From DASRQZ01 sp964571275 (GTDB lineage Bacteria > Myxococcota_A > Polyangia > Fen-1088): DNA of 64,000 nt. The notes under the pieces are model-generated. The model ran no database searches and was not told where the DNA came from. It was given only the letters and a program-made list of their open reading frames with translations. The stretch is from the NCBI GenBank assembly GCA_964571275.1, contig CAZNCQ010000009.1:1-64000 (forward strand), in the 5' to 3' direction. Below are positions 10,989 to 18,585 of the stretch, in pieces; within the stretch, counting starts at the first letter, position 1, and each line of letters starts with the position of its first letter. The translations under genes and the position numbers were made by a program.

Positions 10989-11581
10989 TCTGCGCCCTCA
11001 CTGCTGACGAGCGCTCGCAGCCGCGTGCGTGCCTCGTGCAAGCGCCGCCACACCGTCCCTTCGGGGATCTTGAGCGCCTGCGCGACCTCGGTCCCCTTCA
11101 GCCCCTCCAGATCGCACAGCAAGAAGACCACGCGAAAATCGTAGGGCAGGCCTTCGATGCCAGCGCGAAGCCGCTCCAGCGACTGCCGGTGGCTCGCGCG
11201 ATCGTCGGGGCGATGACTGTCGACCGTGCGTGCCGTGCGCGCCACCGCAGCCATGGCCAGGCGCCGCCGCGCCTCGCTGCGCGCGTAGTGCCGCGCGACG
11301 TTCAAGGCGACGCTGAGGATCCAGGTGCTGACCGCCGAACGTCCGCCGAAGCGGCGCGCCGAGCGAAGGACCTCGAGAAAAGTCACTTGCACCAGATCCT
11401 CGAGATCGCGGCGATCGACGTGGCCGAGGCGCCCGAGAATCCGGTGTACCTGCGGGCCGTGCCGGTGGAAGAGCTCCTCGAGCGCGCGCCCGTCGCCGCC
11501 CGCGCACGCCAGCACCAGCGACTCGTCGGAGAGGCCGCGCTGTTCCGGGCGTCGAAACGGCAGGACGTTGTCGCTGCTCAT
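10985..11581 (-). CDS. ECF-type RNA polymerase sigma factor (triad 1)
   Basis: A 198-residue sigma70-family factor with region 2 (ALEELFHRHGPQVHRIL, DLEDLVQVTFLEVLRSARRF, STWILSVALNVARHYAR) and region 4 (LPYDFRVVFLLCDLEGLKG, ALKIPEGTVWRRLHEAR). Regions 3 and 1.1 are absent, as in ECF factors. Both ends overlap neighbouring genes by 4 nt (ATGA), upstream with the envelope-protein gene and downstream with the anti-sigma gene. This indicates a tightly coupled three-gene signalling unit. A second copy of the arrangement, in a different order, lies at 42813-45402. Confidence 0.94.
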   Translation of the reverse strand: MSSDNVLPFRRPEQRGLSDESLVLACAGGDGRALEELFHRHGPQVHRILGRLGHVDRRDLEDLVQVTFLEVLRSARRFGGRSAVSTWILSVALNVARHYARSEARRRLAMAAVARTARTVDSHRPDDRASHRQSLERLRAGIEGLPYDFRVVFLLCDLEGLKGTEVAQALKIPEGTVWRRLHEARTRLRALVSSEGAE

Positions 11582-12513
11582 GGCGTGTACTGCAGCGCGA
11601 CGGCCGCGCGTACGTAGTTGGACGGAGCGGTCATCCGCATGCCCAGCAGCGCCGCCGGACTGGTCCGCGATACGATCGACCAGGCATGCGACGCGCCGAG
11701 CTCGCCGACGAACATGAGATGCCGGTTCAGCGGCCGCCCGATGCTGGCCGCCGCTTCCAGGCGCAAGCCGACGTCGTCGCCACCGGGCATGTCGGCCTCG
11801 CCGTCGCTGAGGTTTGGATCATTGGCGTGGATGCGCCCGACGCCGAAGCCCAGCGCCGGCGTCAGCGTCACGCCGCCCACCGCGAGCGGAAGCGCCGCCA
11901 GCGCCAGGAGCTCGACCGAGGATTCGCTGCCGCTGTCGTGGTCGAGGTCGAGAAAGTTGTCGTCGCGCGCGATGCGCAACCGCGCGCCCGCGCACAGCGC
12001 GCCGATCGATGCGCAAGCCGTGACCGCGCCGCCGTACCACAGCGAGTCTGCGCCGCTGCTTCCGATCTCGACGGCTCCGGTGAGCCGCCAGCCGCTCGCG
12101 GTGTCACGGTCCTGCGCCAGCCTCTCCGGCTCGTCGTCGAGCTGCGCGCTCGCTCCGGACGCTCGTGGCGCCGGTGGCGGAAGCCTCTCGGTCTCGGGCG
12201 CGAGCCAGCTTTCGATCAGGCTGGCCGTGGTCTCGGCGTCGGCCACGTGACGCTCGCTCTTTCGCCCGAATCGATCCTCGATGCGCAAGACGTAGCCGCG
12301 CGCGCCGGGCTCCCCGATCAGCGACGCTTGAACGCGCAGCGAGGCGCCGGCGCAGGTGCGCGCGTCGGTCGACACATCGTGCGTGCGCAGGATGGCGCGC
12401 ACCGGCTCGACGAGGTGGGCGGGGCCATCGAGGGTCGCCGTCGGTGGACAAACGGCCGCGCTCGCCGGCGCCAGCGCGAGCGTGCAAACAAGTCCGATGG
12501 TCACCGCCGTCAC
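11578..12513 (-). CDS. Exported beta-rich envelope protein of ECF triad 1
   Basis: About 311 residues. The frame is open to 12771, but the upstream 80 codons are Arg-rich and unlike protein. I placed the start at a GTG just before a signal peptide (VTAVTIGLVCTLALAPASAA); a TTG at 12525 is an alternative. After cleavage comes a small alpha/beta domain (VEPVRAILRTHDVS, GRKSERHV, TASLIESWLAPE) and then alternating hydrophobic strands rich in Gly that look like an outer-membrane barrel (VGGVTLTPALGFGVGRIH, HLMFVGELGASHAWS). The stop overlaps the sigma ATG. The protein at 44305-45402 has the same two-part design. The family has no name I recognise. Confidence 0.68.
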   Translation of the reverse strand: MTAVTIGLVCTLALAPASAAVCPPTATLDGPAHLVEPVRAILRTHDVSTDARTCAGASLRVQASLIGEPGARGYVLRIEDRFGRKSERHVADAETTASLIESWLAPETERLPPPAPRASGASAQLDDEPERLAQDRDTASGWRLTGAVEIGSSGADSLWYGGAVTACASIGALCAGARLRIARDDNFLDLDHDSGSESSVELLALAALPLAVGGVTLTPALGFGVGRIHANDPNLSDGEADMPGGDDVGLRLEAAASIGRPLNRHLMFVGELGASHAWSIVSRTSPAALLGMRMTAPSNYVRAAVALQYTP

Positions 12514-12734
12514 GTTCGCGCTCAATCTTCCGGTTGGTGCCCGGAGGCGAAGGCGCCTTCGCTCCGCGCGATCCAGCAAGCGACGATTCTGGCGTGCGGG
12601 ACCCCCGCTGGCCAGCGCGAAGTCGCGATGTCGTTGCGCGCGTGAAGGACCTTCGCGCCATCGGGCACTCAAAAGCAGACGCTGTTCCTCGCGCAGAGCG
12701 GCGGCGTCAATACCGTGACACGGGAGGATTCCGA

Positions 12735-13232
12735 ATGACCGACGTTCTCGACAAGCCTTGCTGTTCCGCACAGACCGATAGCTCCGCCGCGACGCTCAAT
12801 CGACGCAGGTTCCTCTCCGTCACCGGCGCGTCGGCGGGATTGATGGTGGTGGTCAACGTCATCCCCGGTTGCGGAAACCAGACCGGATCGCCGCCCACCG
12901 GACCGGTCGCGGCCGGCAACGTGTCGGCGCTGCCGGTCGGCGCCATGATGGTGATGTCGAACGTGGTCGTGGCGCGCGACGCCAGCGGCGTCTACGCGAT
13001 GTCGGCGGTGTGTACCCACCAGGGCTGCCTGATAAACGACACCAGCAGCGGCGTCGCTGGCGGGCTGCATTGTCCCTGCCACGGGTCGGCCTTCGACGGA
13101 AACGGCGCCGTCACGCACGGGCCGGCCGCCTCGCCCCTGCAGCACTACGCGGTCACGATCGCAGCCGATGGGACGATGACGGTCGAGGGGGCGCAGCCGG
13201 TGTCAGCCGACACGCGAACTTCGGTGGGTTGA
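12735..13232 (+). CDS. Tat-exported Rieske [2Fe-2S] protein
   Basis: A 165-residue electron-transfer protein. The start was chosen at the ATG that has GGGAGG 7 nt upstream; the frame is open further upstream but unlikely coding. The N-terminus has a twin-Arg signal (NRRRFLSVTGASAG) leading into a hydrophobic stretch. The cluster ligands are complete: CTHQGC and CPCHGS, about 25 residues apart, followed by the Pro-containing loop (GPAASPLQHYAVTI). It resembles the single-domain Rieske proteins found outside bc1 complexes. It precedes a second Tat-type protein on the same strand with a 44-nt gap, so they may be co-expressed in the periplasm. Confidence 0.93.
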   Translation: MTDVLDKPCCSAQTDSSAATLNRRRFLSVTGASAGLMVVVNVIPGCGNQTGSPPTGPVAAGNVSALPVGAMMVMSNVVVARDASGVYAMSAVCTHQGCLINDTSSGVAGGLHCPCHGSAFDGNGAVTHGPAASPLQHYAVTIAADGTMTVEGAQPVSADTRTSVG

Positions 13233-13276
13233 CCGCGCATCTGGCGATTCGCCGCGCTCGGTCCCACACTGGGGGC

Positions 13277-13999
13277 ATGACGAGATCGATTGGCCGGCGG
13301 AGGGTGATGCTGGGGGCGGGCGCCATCGCCGGCGCGACCGCGCTCGGAGCCATGGCGCGCGCCGCGGGCGGAAAATCGACGCCGCGCGCGGGCCAGGGCG
13401 AAGAGGACGTGGGGCCGGGAGAGGACCTGATGCGCGAGCACGGCGTGCTGCGCCGGGTGCTGCTGATCTACGCCGAGGTGGGGCGCCGGCTGGAGTCATC
13501 GGTCGATGCCGACGTCAATTTGAACCTCGCGGCGGTGCAGCGGAGCGCCAAGCTCATTCGGCGCTTCATCGAGGACTACCACGAGCGGCAAGAAGAGGAG
13601 ATGGTGTTCCCGCGCTTCGAGCGCGCCCATCGATTGGTCGAGCTGGTGAACGTCTTGCGGGCGCAGCACCAGGCGGGCCGGCGCGTCACCGAGCGCATCC
13701 AGGGGTTGGCCACCGCCACCGGCGTGAAGAGCGGCGACGGGCGGCGCCGCCTGCGCGGTGAGCTCGCCTCGTTTGCGCGCATGTACGAGCCGCACGCCGC
13801 GCGCGAAGACACCGTGCTGTTCCCGGCGCTGCACCAGATCGTCAGCGCCTCGGAGTACGACGCGCTCGGCGAGGATTTCGAACGCCGCGAGCACAAGGTG
13901 TTCGGCGAGGACGGCTTCGAGCATGCGGTGTCGGAGGTCGACGACGTCGAGCGCTCGCTCGGGATCGAGGATCTGGCTCAGTTCACGCCGAGAGCGTGA
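13277..13999 (+). CDS. Tat-exported hemerythrin-like (HHE) protein
   Basis: A 240-residue protein starting with a twin-Arg signal (IGRRRVMLGAGAIAGATALG). The mature part is a four-helix bundle with hemerythrin-like iron ligands: His55 in LMREHGVLRR, HERQEEEMVFPRFE, RAQHQAGRRV and HAAREDTVLFPALHQ. Such domains bind a di-iron centre and sense or store oxygen or NO, or protect iron centres; the exact role here is unknown. Export by Tat fits a cofactor inserted before secretion. The start ATG has GGGGG just upstream. Its end overlaps the end of the convergent permease gene by 17 nt. Confidence 0.87.
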   Translation: MTRSIGRRRVMLGAGAIAGATALGAMARAAGGKSTPRAGQGEEDVGPGEDLMREHGVLRRVLLIYAEVGRRLESSVDADVNLNLAAVQRSAKLIRRFIEDYHERQEEEMVFPRFERAHRLVELVNVLRAQHQAGRRVTERIQGLATATGVKSGDGRRRLRGELASFARMYEPHAAREDTVLFPALHQIVSASEYDALGEDFERREHKVFGEDGFEHAVSEVDDVERSLGIEDLAQFTPRA

Positions 14000-15251
14000 G
14001 CCGCCGGGTCGCGAACACCAGCGCCCCCGCCGACAGCACGATCGCGCCGCCGGCCACCGCGGTGGCGGGGAGGCTCGACGCGATCGCGGCGCATCCGATC
14101 AACCCGACTGCCGCAATCGGGCGCGACAGGCGGCGGATGTTGCGTGGCAGCGTCAGCGCGCTCGCATTGGTGACGGCGTAGTAGGCCAGCACGGCGAACG
14201 AGCTGAACCCGATCGCGCCGCCGACGTCGAGCACCGCGACCAGGACGATCACCGCCGCGCCGATCGCCAGCTCCGCGCGATGCGGAACCCGATGCCGCGG
14301 GTGGACCGCGTCCAGCCACGCCGGCAGATCGCGCGCCGCCGCCATCGCGAACGTCGTGCGGCTGACGCCGACGATCAGCGACAGCAAGACGCCCAGCGAC
14401 GCGATCGCCGCGCCGCCGCGGACGACGATGGCGAGCGGCGCGAAGCGTCCGGCGCGCACGGCGTCGGCGAGCGGCGCCGGAGACGTGGCCAGCGCGGCCG
14501 CTCCCGCGGCGGCGAGCGCGCCGAGGATCACCGCCGCATAAATCACCAGCGTGATGCCGAGAGCGATCGGGATCGCGCGTGGGATCGTGCGGGCGGGGTC
14601 GCTGACCTCTTCGCCGAGGGTCGCGATGCGCGCGTACCCCGCGAATGCGAAGAAGAGCAGCCCGGCGCCGCGCAGGACCGCGCGCGGGCCGACCGGATCC
14701 AGCGGCCACAGCCGCGCCGCACTGGCCGCACCGCCCGCCAGCGTCGCCCACAGGACGGCGCCCAGCACCGCGACCACGAGCGCCAGGATGATGCGCGTCG
14801 CGCCGAGCGTCTTGCGGATGCCGAAGTAGTTCACCGTCGTCAGCGCGGCGACGGCTGCGATCGCCAGCGGCCGCGCGAATCCCGGCAGAAGGTAGTGCCC
14901 GAAGGTGAGCGCCATCGCCGCGCAGCTGGCGAGCTTTCCAACCACGAAGGCCCAGCCGGCGAGAAATCCCCAGAAATTGCCGAGCCGCCGGCGCCCGTAG
15001 ACGTACGCGCCGCCCGATTCGGGGTACAGCGCCGCCAGCGTCGCCGACGAGGTGGCGTTGCAGTAAGCCAGAGCACCGGCGACCACCAGGCTGACGGCGA
15101 CCGCGTTGCCCGCAGCGCGCGCCGCGGGGCCGACCGCCGAGAAGACGCCGGCGCCGATCATCGAACCGAGCCCGACGACGACGGCGTCGCCAACGTCGAG
15201 CTTGCGGGCCAGGCGCGTCGGCGGAGCGCCGTCGATGCTCGCGTCGGTCAT
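13983..15251 (-). CDS. APC-family amino acid permease
   Basis: A 422-residue membrane transporter with about 12 helices. The helix-1 signature VVGLGSMIGAGVFSAVGPAA is that of the amino acid-polyamine-organocation superfamily, and the conserved helix 6/intracellular segment GLLFFAFAGYARIATLGEE is present. The substrate cannot be read from the sequence. It stands alone on the minus strand between convergent and divergent neighbours. A second APC permease at 32379-33719 is only distantly similar. Confidence 0.9.
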   Translation of the reverse strand: MTDASIDGAPPTRLARKLDVGDAVVVGLGSMIGAGVFSAVGPAARAAGNAVAVSLVVAGALAYCNATSSATLAALYPESGGAYVYGRRRLGNFWGFLAGWAFVVGKLASCAAMALTFGHYLLPGFARPLAIAAVAALTTVNYFGIRKTLGATRIILALVVAVLGAVLWATLAGGAASAARLWPLDPVGPRAVLRGAGLLFFAFAGYARIATLGEEVSDPARTIPRAIPIALGITLVIYAAVILGALAAAGAAALATSPAPLADAVRAGRFAPLAIVVRGGAAIASLGVLLSLIVGVSRTTFAMAAARDLPAWLDAVHPRHRVPHRAELAIGAAVIVLVAVLDVGGAIGFSSFAVLAYYAVTNASALTLPRNIRRLSRPIAAVGLIGCAAIASSLPATAVAGGAIVLSAGALVFATRRLTLSA

Positions 15252-15338
15252 CGCGCGAGCTTACCAGGCGCGAGCACCCGCCATTGCGCGTGACCATTCC
15301 GACAACAGGTTTGAGAAGGATCGGGGAAGGGGGGAAAG

Positions 15339-16163
15339 ATGGTTAAGAGAAACTGGTTCGAGAGGGATCTGATCGGTGACACGTCCCAGCACGAGCGCCG
15401 AACCGAGCTCTGGATCCGCTCGAGCGCGAAGCGCGTGGTTCGGTCGCGCGTGGCGCTCGGCTTGATGGCGATTGCGGTGGTCGCGGCATTCATGACGGGG
15501 CTCGCGTCGCTGTTGCTGCTCACGCCCGCGGTCTTCATGCTCGCGTTCGCGGTCGCGCTGCTCAACGGACGTGCGAAGCAAACCGCCCTGAGCAACGCCG
15601 GGATCCTGCCCATCGACCTGCCTGATTCCGTCTGGTTCTCCGACGCGCGGGCCAAGATGCTCGTCGAGCGTCTCATCGGGGCGCGAATGGCCATCCAGAG
15701 CGCCGTTCTGGCCGGGCCTCGGGGCGCGGCGTTCGATGTGTCGAGCGCGCTCGACCAGATCCCCAAGCTCGAACGCGAGGTCGTCGTGCTGGCGACGCGC
15801 ATCGAGTACATCGCGCGCTTCCTGGACTCGACCTCGCTGCCGGGGCTGCGGCTGACCCTGGCGCGCGTGCGCGAGCGCGGCGAAGGACAGGAGGACGTGC
15901 ACCGCCCGTTCGGACGCGCCGCCGAACGGTGCCAGGCGCACGTCGATGCCGTGAGACAGTTGATGGCGCGCGCCGAAGTGCTGTCCGGGCAAGCTGAGGA
16001 GGCGTTACTCACGATCGAGGGCATCCCGGCGCGCATCACCAGCCTTCAGCTACGCAGGCTCGAGGCCTGCGACGCCACCGCCGAGCCGGCGAGCGCCGCC
16101 GCCGCTTCGCTCGTCGAGACGTTCGCGGCGCTGGAGCAGGCGTCGTCCGAACGAACGGCGTGA
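15339..16163 (+). CDS. Hypothetical protein with two N-terminal membrane helices
   Basis: A 274-residue protein I cannot assign. Two adjacent hydrophobic helices at about residues 38-58 and 59-76 (VALGLMAIAVVAAFMTGLAS; LLLLTPAVFMLAFAVALL) are followed by a long soluble region that looks mainly helical and amphipathic (LEREVVVLATRIEYIARFL; CQAHVDAVRQLMARAEVLSG), possibly coiled coil. The ATG is preceded by GGGGGAAAG. A histidine kinase gene follows 116 nt downstream on the same strand, so a signalling role is possible but only inferred. Confidence 0.7.
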   Translation: MVKRNWFERDLIGDTSQHERRTELWIRSSAKRVVRSRVALGLMAIAVVAAFMTGLASLLLLTPAVFMLAFAVALLNGRAKQTALSNAGILPIDLPDSVWFSDARAKMLVERLIGARMAIQSAVLAGPRGAAFDVSSALDQIPKLEREVVVLATRIEYIARFLDSTSLPGLRLTLARVRERGEGQEDVHRPFGRAAERCQAHVDAVRQLMARAEVLSGQAEEALLTIEGIPARITSLQLRRLEACDATAEPASAAAASLVETFAALEQASSERTA

Positions 16164-16279
16164 GCGAGAGAGTCGGCGACGCACCAATGACGTCGTGAGC
16201 ATTGGCAATCGCGCGCCAACCGTTGCCCATTCGGTCGGCTTGATCTTGCGCATTCGATTTTGAGCCCTAATACATTCGA

Positions 16280-17371
16280 GTGGCCGGCGAGCAAGCCTTC
16301 GATAGCTTGTACAGCCTTCTGGCGGCTCAGCGGGACGAGCTGATCGAGGCCTGGAGCACCGAGACGCGTCAGGTCATCGCCTCCGCGTCGCTGGCGCGTG
16401 CCGCGTTGCTGGATCGCATGCCCGATTTCGTCGACCAGATCATCGCCGCGCTTCACCCGGAAGCGCTGCCCCTGCCGCCGGCGAGCGAGATCGCCGAGGA
16501 ACACGGCGCCCAGCGGCTGGGCATCGGCTTCGACGTCAGTGAAGTCATCCGCGAGTATGGGTTGCTCCAGCGCTGTATCCTGAAGATCGCCGAGAGCGCG
16601 GCATTGACGCCCAACCTGCGCGAGCAGGGGATCATCGGACGCTGGCTCAGCACCGGCATCGCCGACGCCGTGGCTCAGTACGTGAAGCAGCGAGATATCG
16701 AGACGCAACGGCAGACCTCGGAGCACCTGGGCTTCATCGCGCACGAGCTGCGCAACCCACTGTCGACCGCGCGCCTGGCGTTCGCGCGCCTGCAGCCGAT
16801 GGCTCCGGCGGAGGAGGCGCGCTGGGCCAGCGTGCTGGACCGGAACCTGCGGCGCACGGTCGATCTGATCGACGGCGTGCTCGGGCAAGCGTCCTTGCAG
16901 CTGGGGGTCGAGCCGGTGATCAAGCGACTGGACTTGAAGGCGTTTCTGCAAGAGATCGTCGCGGACGCCGAGGCGGAGAGCCAGTCGCGCGGCATTACGG
17001 TGACGCTGTCGGGCGCCGACGGCCTGGCGCTGGACGCTGACGCACGCCTGATGCGCTCGGCGGTCTCGAACCTGCTCAACAACGCGCTCAAATTCAGCAA
17101 GCCGCAGTCTCACATCGCGCTCCGAGTCGGTCAAAGCGCCGGCCGGCTCGAGATCGACGTGCTCGATTCGTGCGGCGGCCTGCCGCCCGGCAAGGCCGAG
17201 GAGCTGTTCAAGCCGTTGGTCCAGCGCGGCGAGAACCGATCGGGGTTTGGTCTCGGCCTGGCGATCGCGCTCCAGGCGGTCGAGGCGCACCACGGGACGA
17301 TCCGGGTTCAGGATCGCCCGGGGGACGGGTGCGTCTTCACGATCGATCTGCCGGCGACGTCGCAAGCTTGA
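16280..17371 (+). CDS. Soluble histidine kinase with RsbRD-like N-terminal domain
   Basis: A 363-residue kinase without membrane segments. Residues 1-150 form a helical sensor region (LLAAQRDELIEAWSTE, RLGIGFDVSEVIREYGLLQR) resembling the RsbRD-type non-heme globin or four-helix modules. The kinase core has the H-box FIAHELRNPLSTARLAF, N-box SNLLNNALKFS, G1 DVLDSCGGLPPG and G2 RSGFGLGLAIA. The start is a GTG with no strong ribosome site, so the N-terminus is less certain. No response regulator lies next to it, so its partner is elsewhere. Its end overlaps the convergent VOC gene by 35 nt. Confidence 0.88.
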   Translation: MAGEQAFDSLYSLLAAQRDELIEAWSTETRQVIASASLARAALLDRMPDFVDQIIAALHPEALPLPPASEIAEEHGAQRLGIGFDVSEVIREYGLLQRCILKIAESAALTPNLREQGIIGRWLSTGIADAVAQYVKQRDIETQRQTSEHLGFIAHELRNPLSTARLAFARLQPMAPAEEARWASVLDRNLRRTVDLIDGVLGQASLQLGVEPVIKRLDLKAFLQEIVADAEAESQSRGITVTLSGADGLALDADARLMRSAVSNLLNNALKFSKPQSHIALRVGQSAGRLEIDVLDSCGGLPPGKAEELFKPLVQRGENRSGFGLGLAIALQAVEAHHGTIRVQDRPGDGCVFTIDLPATSQA

Positions 17372-17708
17372 TCGGTGACGCGTGCTTCGGCTGGTAGATG
17401 CCGATCTTGCCTCCGCCGGGGAGGGTGACGCGCGTGATCGAGCCCCAGCGCTGCTCCTCGATCGGAGAGCACGTCAGGTTCTTGGCCGTCAGCTCTCCGA
17501 TCAGCGCCTTCACGTCGTCGCACATCAAGTAGAGCTCGTGGACGTCGTTTTCGTCCGAGGGATGCACCGCCACCTCCGCGGGGGGAAGCGCAAAGATCAG
17601 CCACCCGTGGCCGGCGTCCGCGAATGGATATCCGAGCACGTCGCGAAAGAAGGCGCGGTCGGCCTCCGCGTCGCGGCTGTAGATGATGACGTGCGCCCCG
17701 TGAATCAT
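17337..17708 (-). CDS. VOC-superfamily (glyoxalase-like) protein
   Basis: A 123-residue single-domain protein. The frame opens at 17813, but the vicinal-oxygen-chelate fold begins at the internal ATG used here (MIHGAHVIIYSRDAEADRAF). The paired beta-alpha-beta-beta-beta units are visible: HVIIYSRDAEADRAFFRDVL with HGWLIFALPPAEVAVHP, then HELYLMCDDVKALIGELTAK with GSITRVTLPGGGKIGIYQP. His and Glu ligands for a metal are possible but not certain. The substrate is unknown; related proteins act in glyoxalase, dioxygenase or antibiotic-binding roles. Confidence 0.82.
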   Translation of the reverse strand: MIHGAHVIIYSRDAEADRAFFRDVLGYPFADAGHGWLIFALPPAEVAVHPSDENDVHELYLMCDDVKALIGELTAKNLTCSPIEEQRWGSITRVTLPGGGKIGIYQPKHASPIKLATSPADRS

Positions 17709-17811
17709 CGCGAGAAACAGCTTGCGGGCGCGATCGGAGCGCGTCAAGGGGCGGCGGCCGCATCCGCGGCGCTTGATAAGGCGCCCTTTGTCGCCTTTAA
17801 TCGCAGGGATC

Positions 17812-18585
17812 ATGGCCGCCAGAGGTCACTCAGCGGTTCACGCACGGGCCGATTGGCGCGGTCCCGGCGTGACGGCGGCGCTGCTGGTGGCTCTGGCGGG
17901 GGCCTGCTATCCGAATCCCGAAGATCTGCGGGGCGGAAGCGGTAGCGGATCGGGTGGCCAGGCCAGCGGCGGTGTTTCGGGCGCTGCGGGTGCGTCGGGC
18001 GTCGGCGGCCACGTCGGCGCAGGCGGCATGCCCGGTGGCACTGGCGGCGCGATGACCACCCAGTGCGGCGGCACCGCGTGCGGCGGCAACCTCCTCGGCA
18101 CCTGGGCGTTCTTCAAGAGTTGTCCGGCGCCGACGACGTTCGACTGCGCGGGCGAGGTGCTGGACGCGTCGGGCGTTCACCGGGCCGGAACGCTCGCCTT
18201 CGAGAGCAACGGAACCTACGCCACGACCGAGACCGACACCGGAACGTTCATCTTCGACGTTCCTTCGACGTGTCTCAGCGGTGGAAGCTGCGCCAGCCTG
18301 CAAGCGGTCTACCAGGGCCCGGGCTACGTCGGTTCCCCCAACCCAACGTTTTCCAGCGCCACCTGCACGACGACGACGACCGGTTGTCACTGTCTCCTCG
18401 GGGCGCTGGGAATACCGATGACCATCACGGGAACGTACGTGACGAGCGGCAACTCCGTGACCTCGACCTCGAGCACCGGCGTGGTCGATGCCGATACCTA
18501 CTGCGTGACGGGAACGATCCTGCGTTTGATCTATCCGACCAGCACGCCGGCGGTTCCCGACGAATCCCTTTTGATGAAGCAGTGA
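17812..18585 (+). CDS. Lipoprotein with Gly/Ser linker and Cys/Thr-rich domain
   Basis: A 257-residue predicted lipoprotein. The start ATG has AGGG just upstream. The signal ends in a lipobox (LVALAGAC), followed by a Gly/Ser/Ala-rich linker of about 55 residues that would span from the membrane. The rest is a beta-rich domain with several Cys residues (FDCAGEVLDASGVHRAGTL, TFIFDVPSTC, TTGCHCLLGALG), resembling lipocalin-like repeat domains seen in myxobacterial lipoproteins but not assigned. Its TGA stop overlaps by one base the ATG of the deacetylase-caspase gene (TGATG), so the two proteins are probably made together. Confidence 0.8.
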   Translation: MAARGHSAVHARADWRGPGVTAALLVALAGACYPNPEDLRGGSGSGSGGQASGGVSGAAGASGVGGHVGAGGMPGGTGGAMTTQCGGTACGGNLLGTWAFFKSCPAPTTFDCAGEVLDASGVHRAGTLAFESNGTYATTETDTGTFIFDVPSTCLSGGSCASLQAVYQGPGYVGSPNPTFSSATCTTTTTGCHCLLGALGIPMTITGTYVTSGNSVTSTSSTGVVDADTYCVTGTILRLIYPTSTPAVPDESLLMKQ

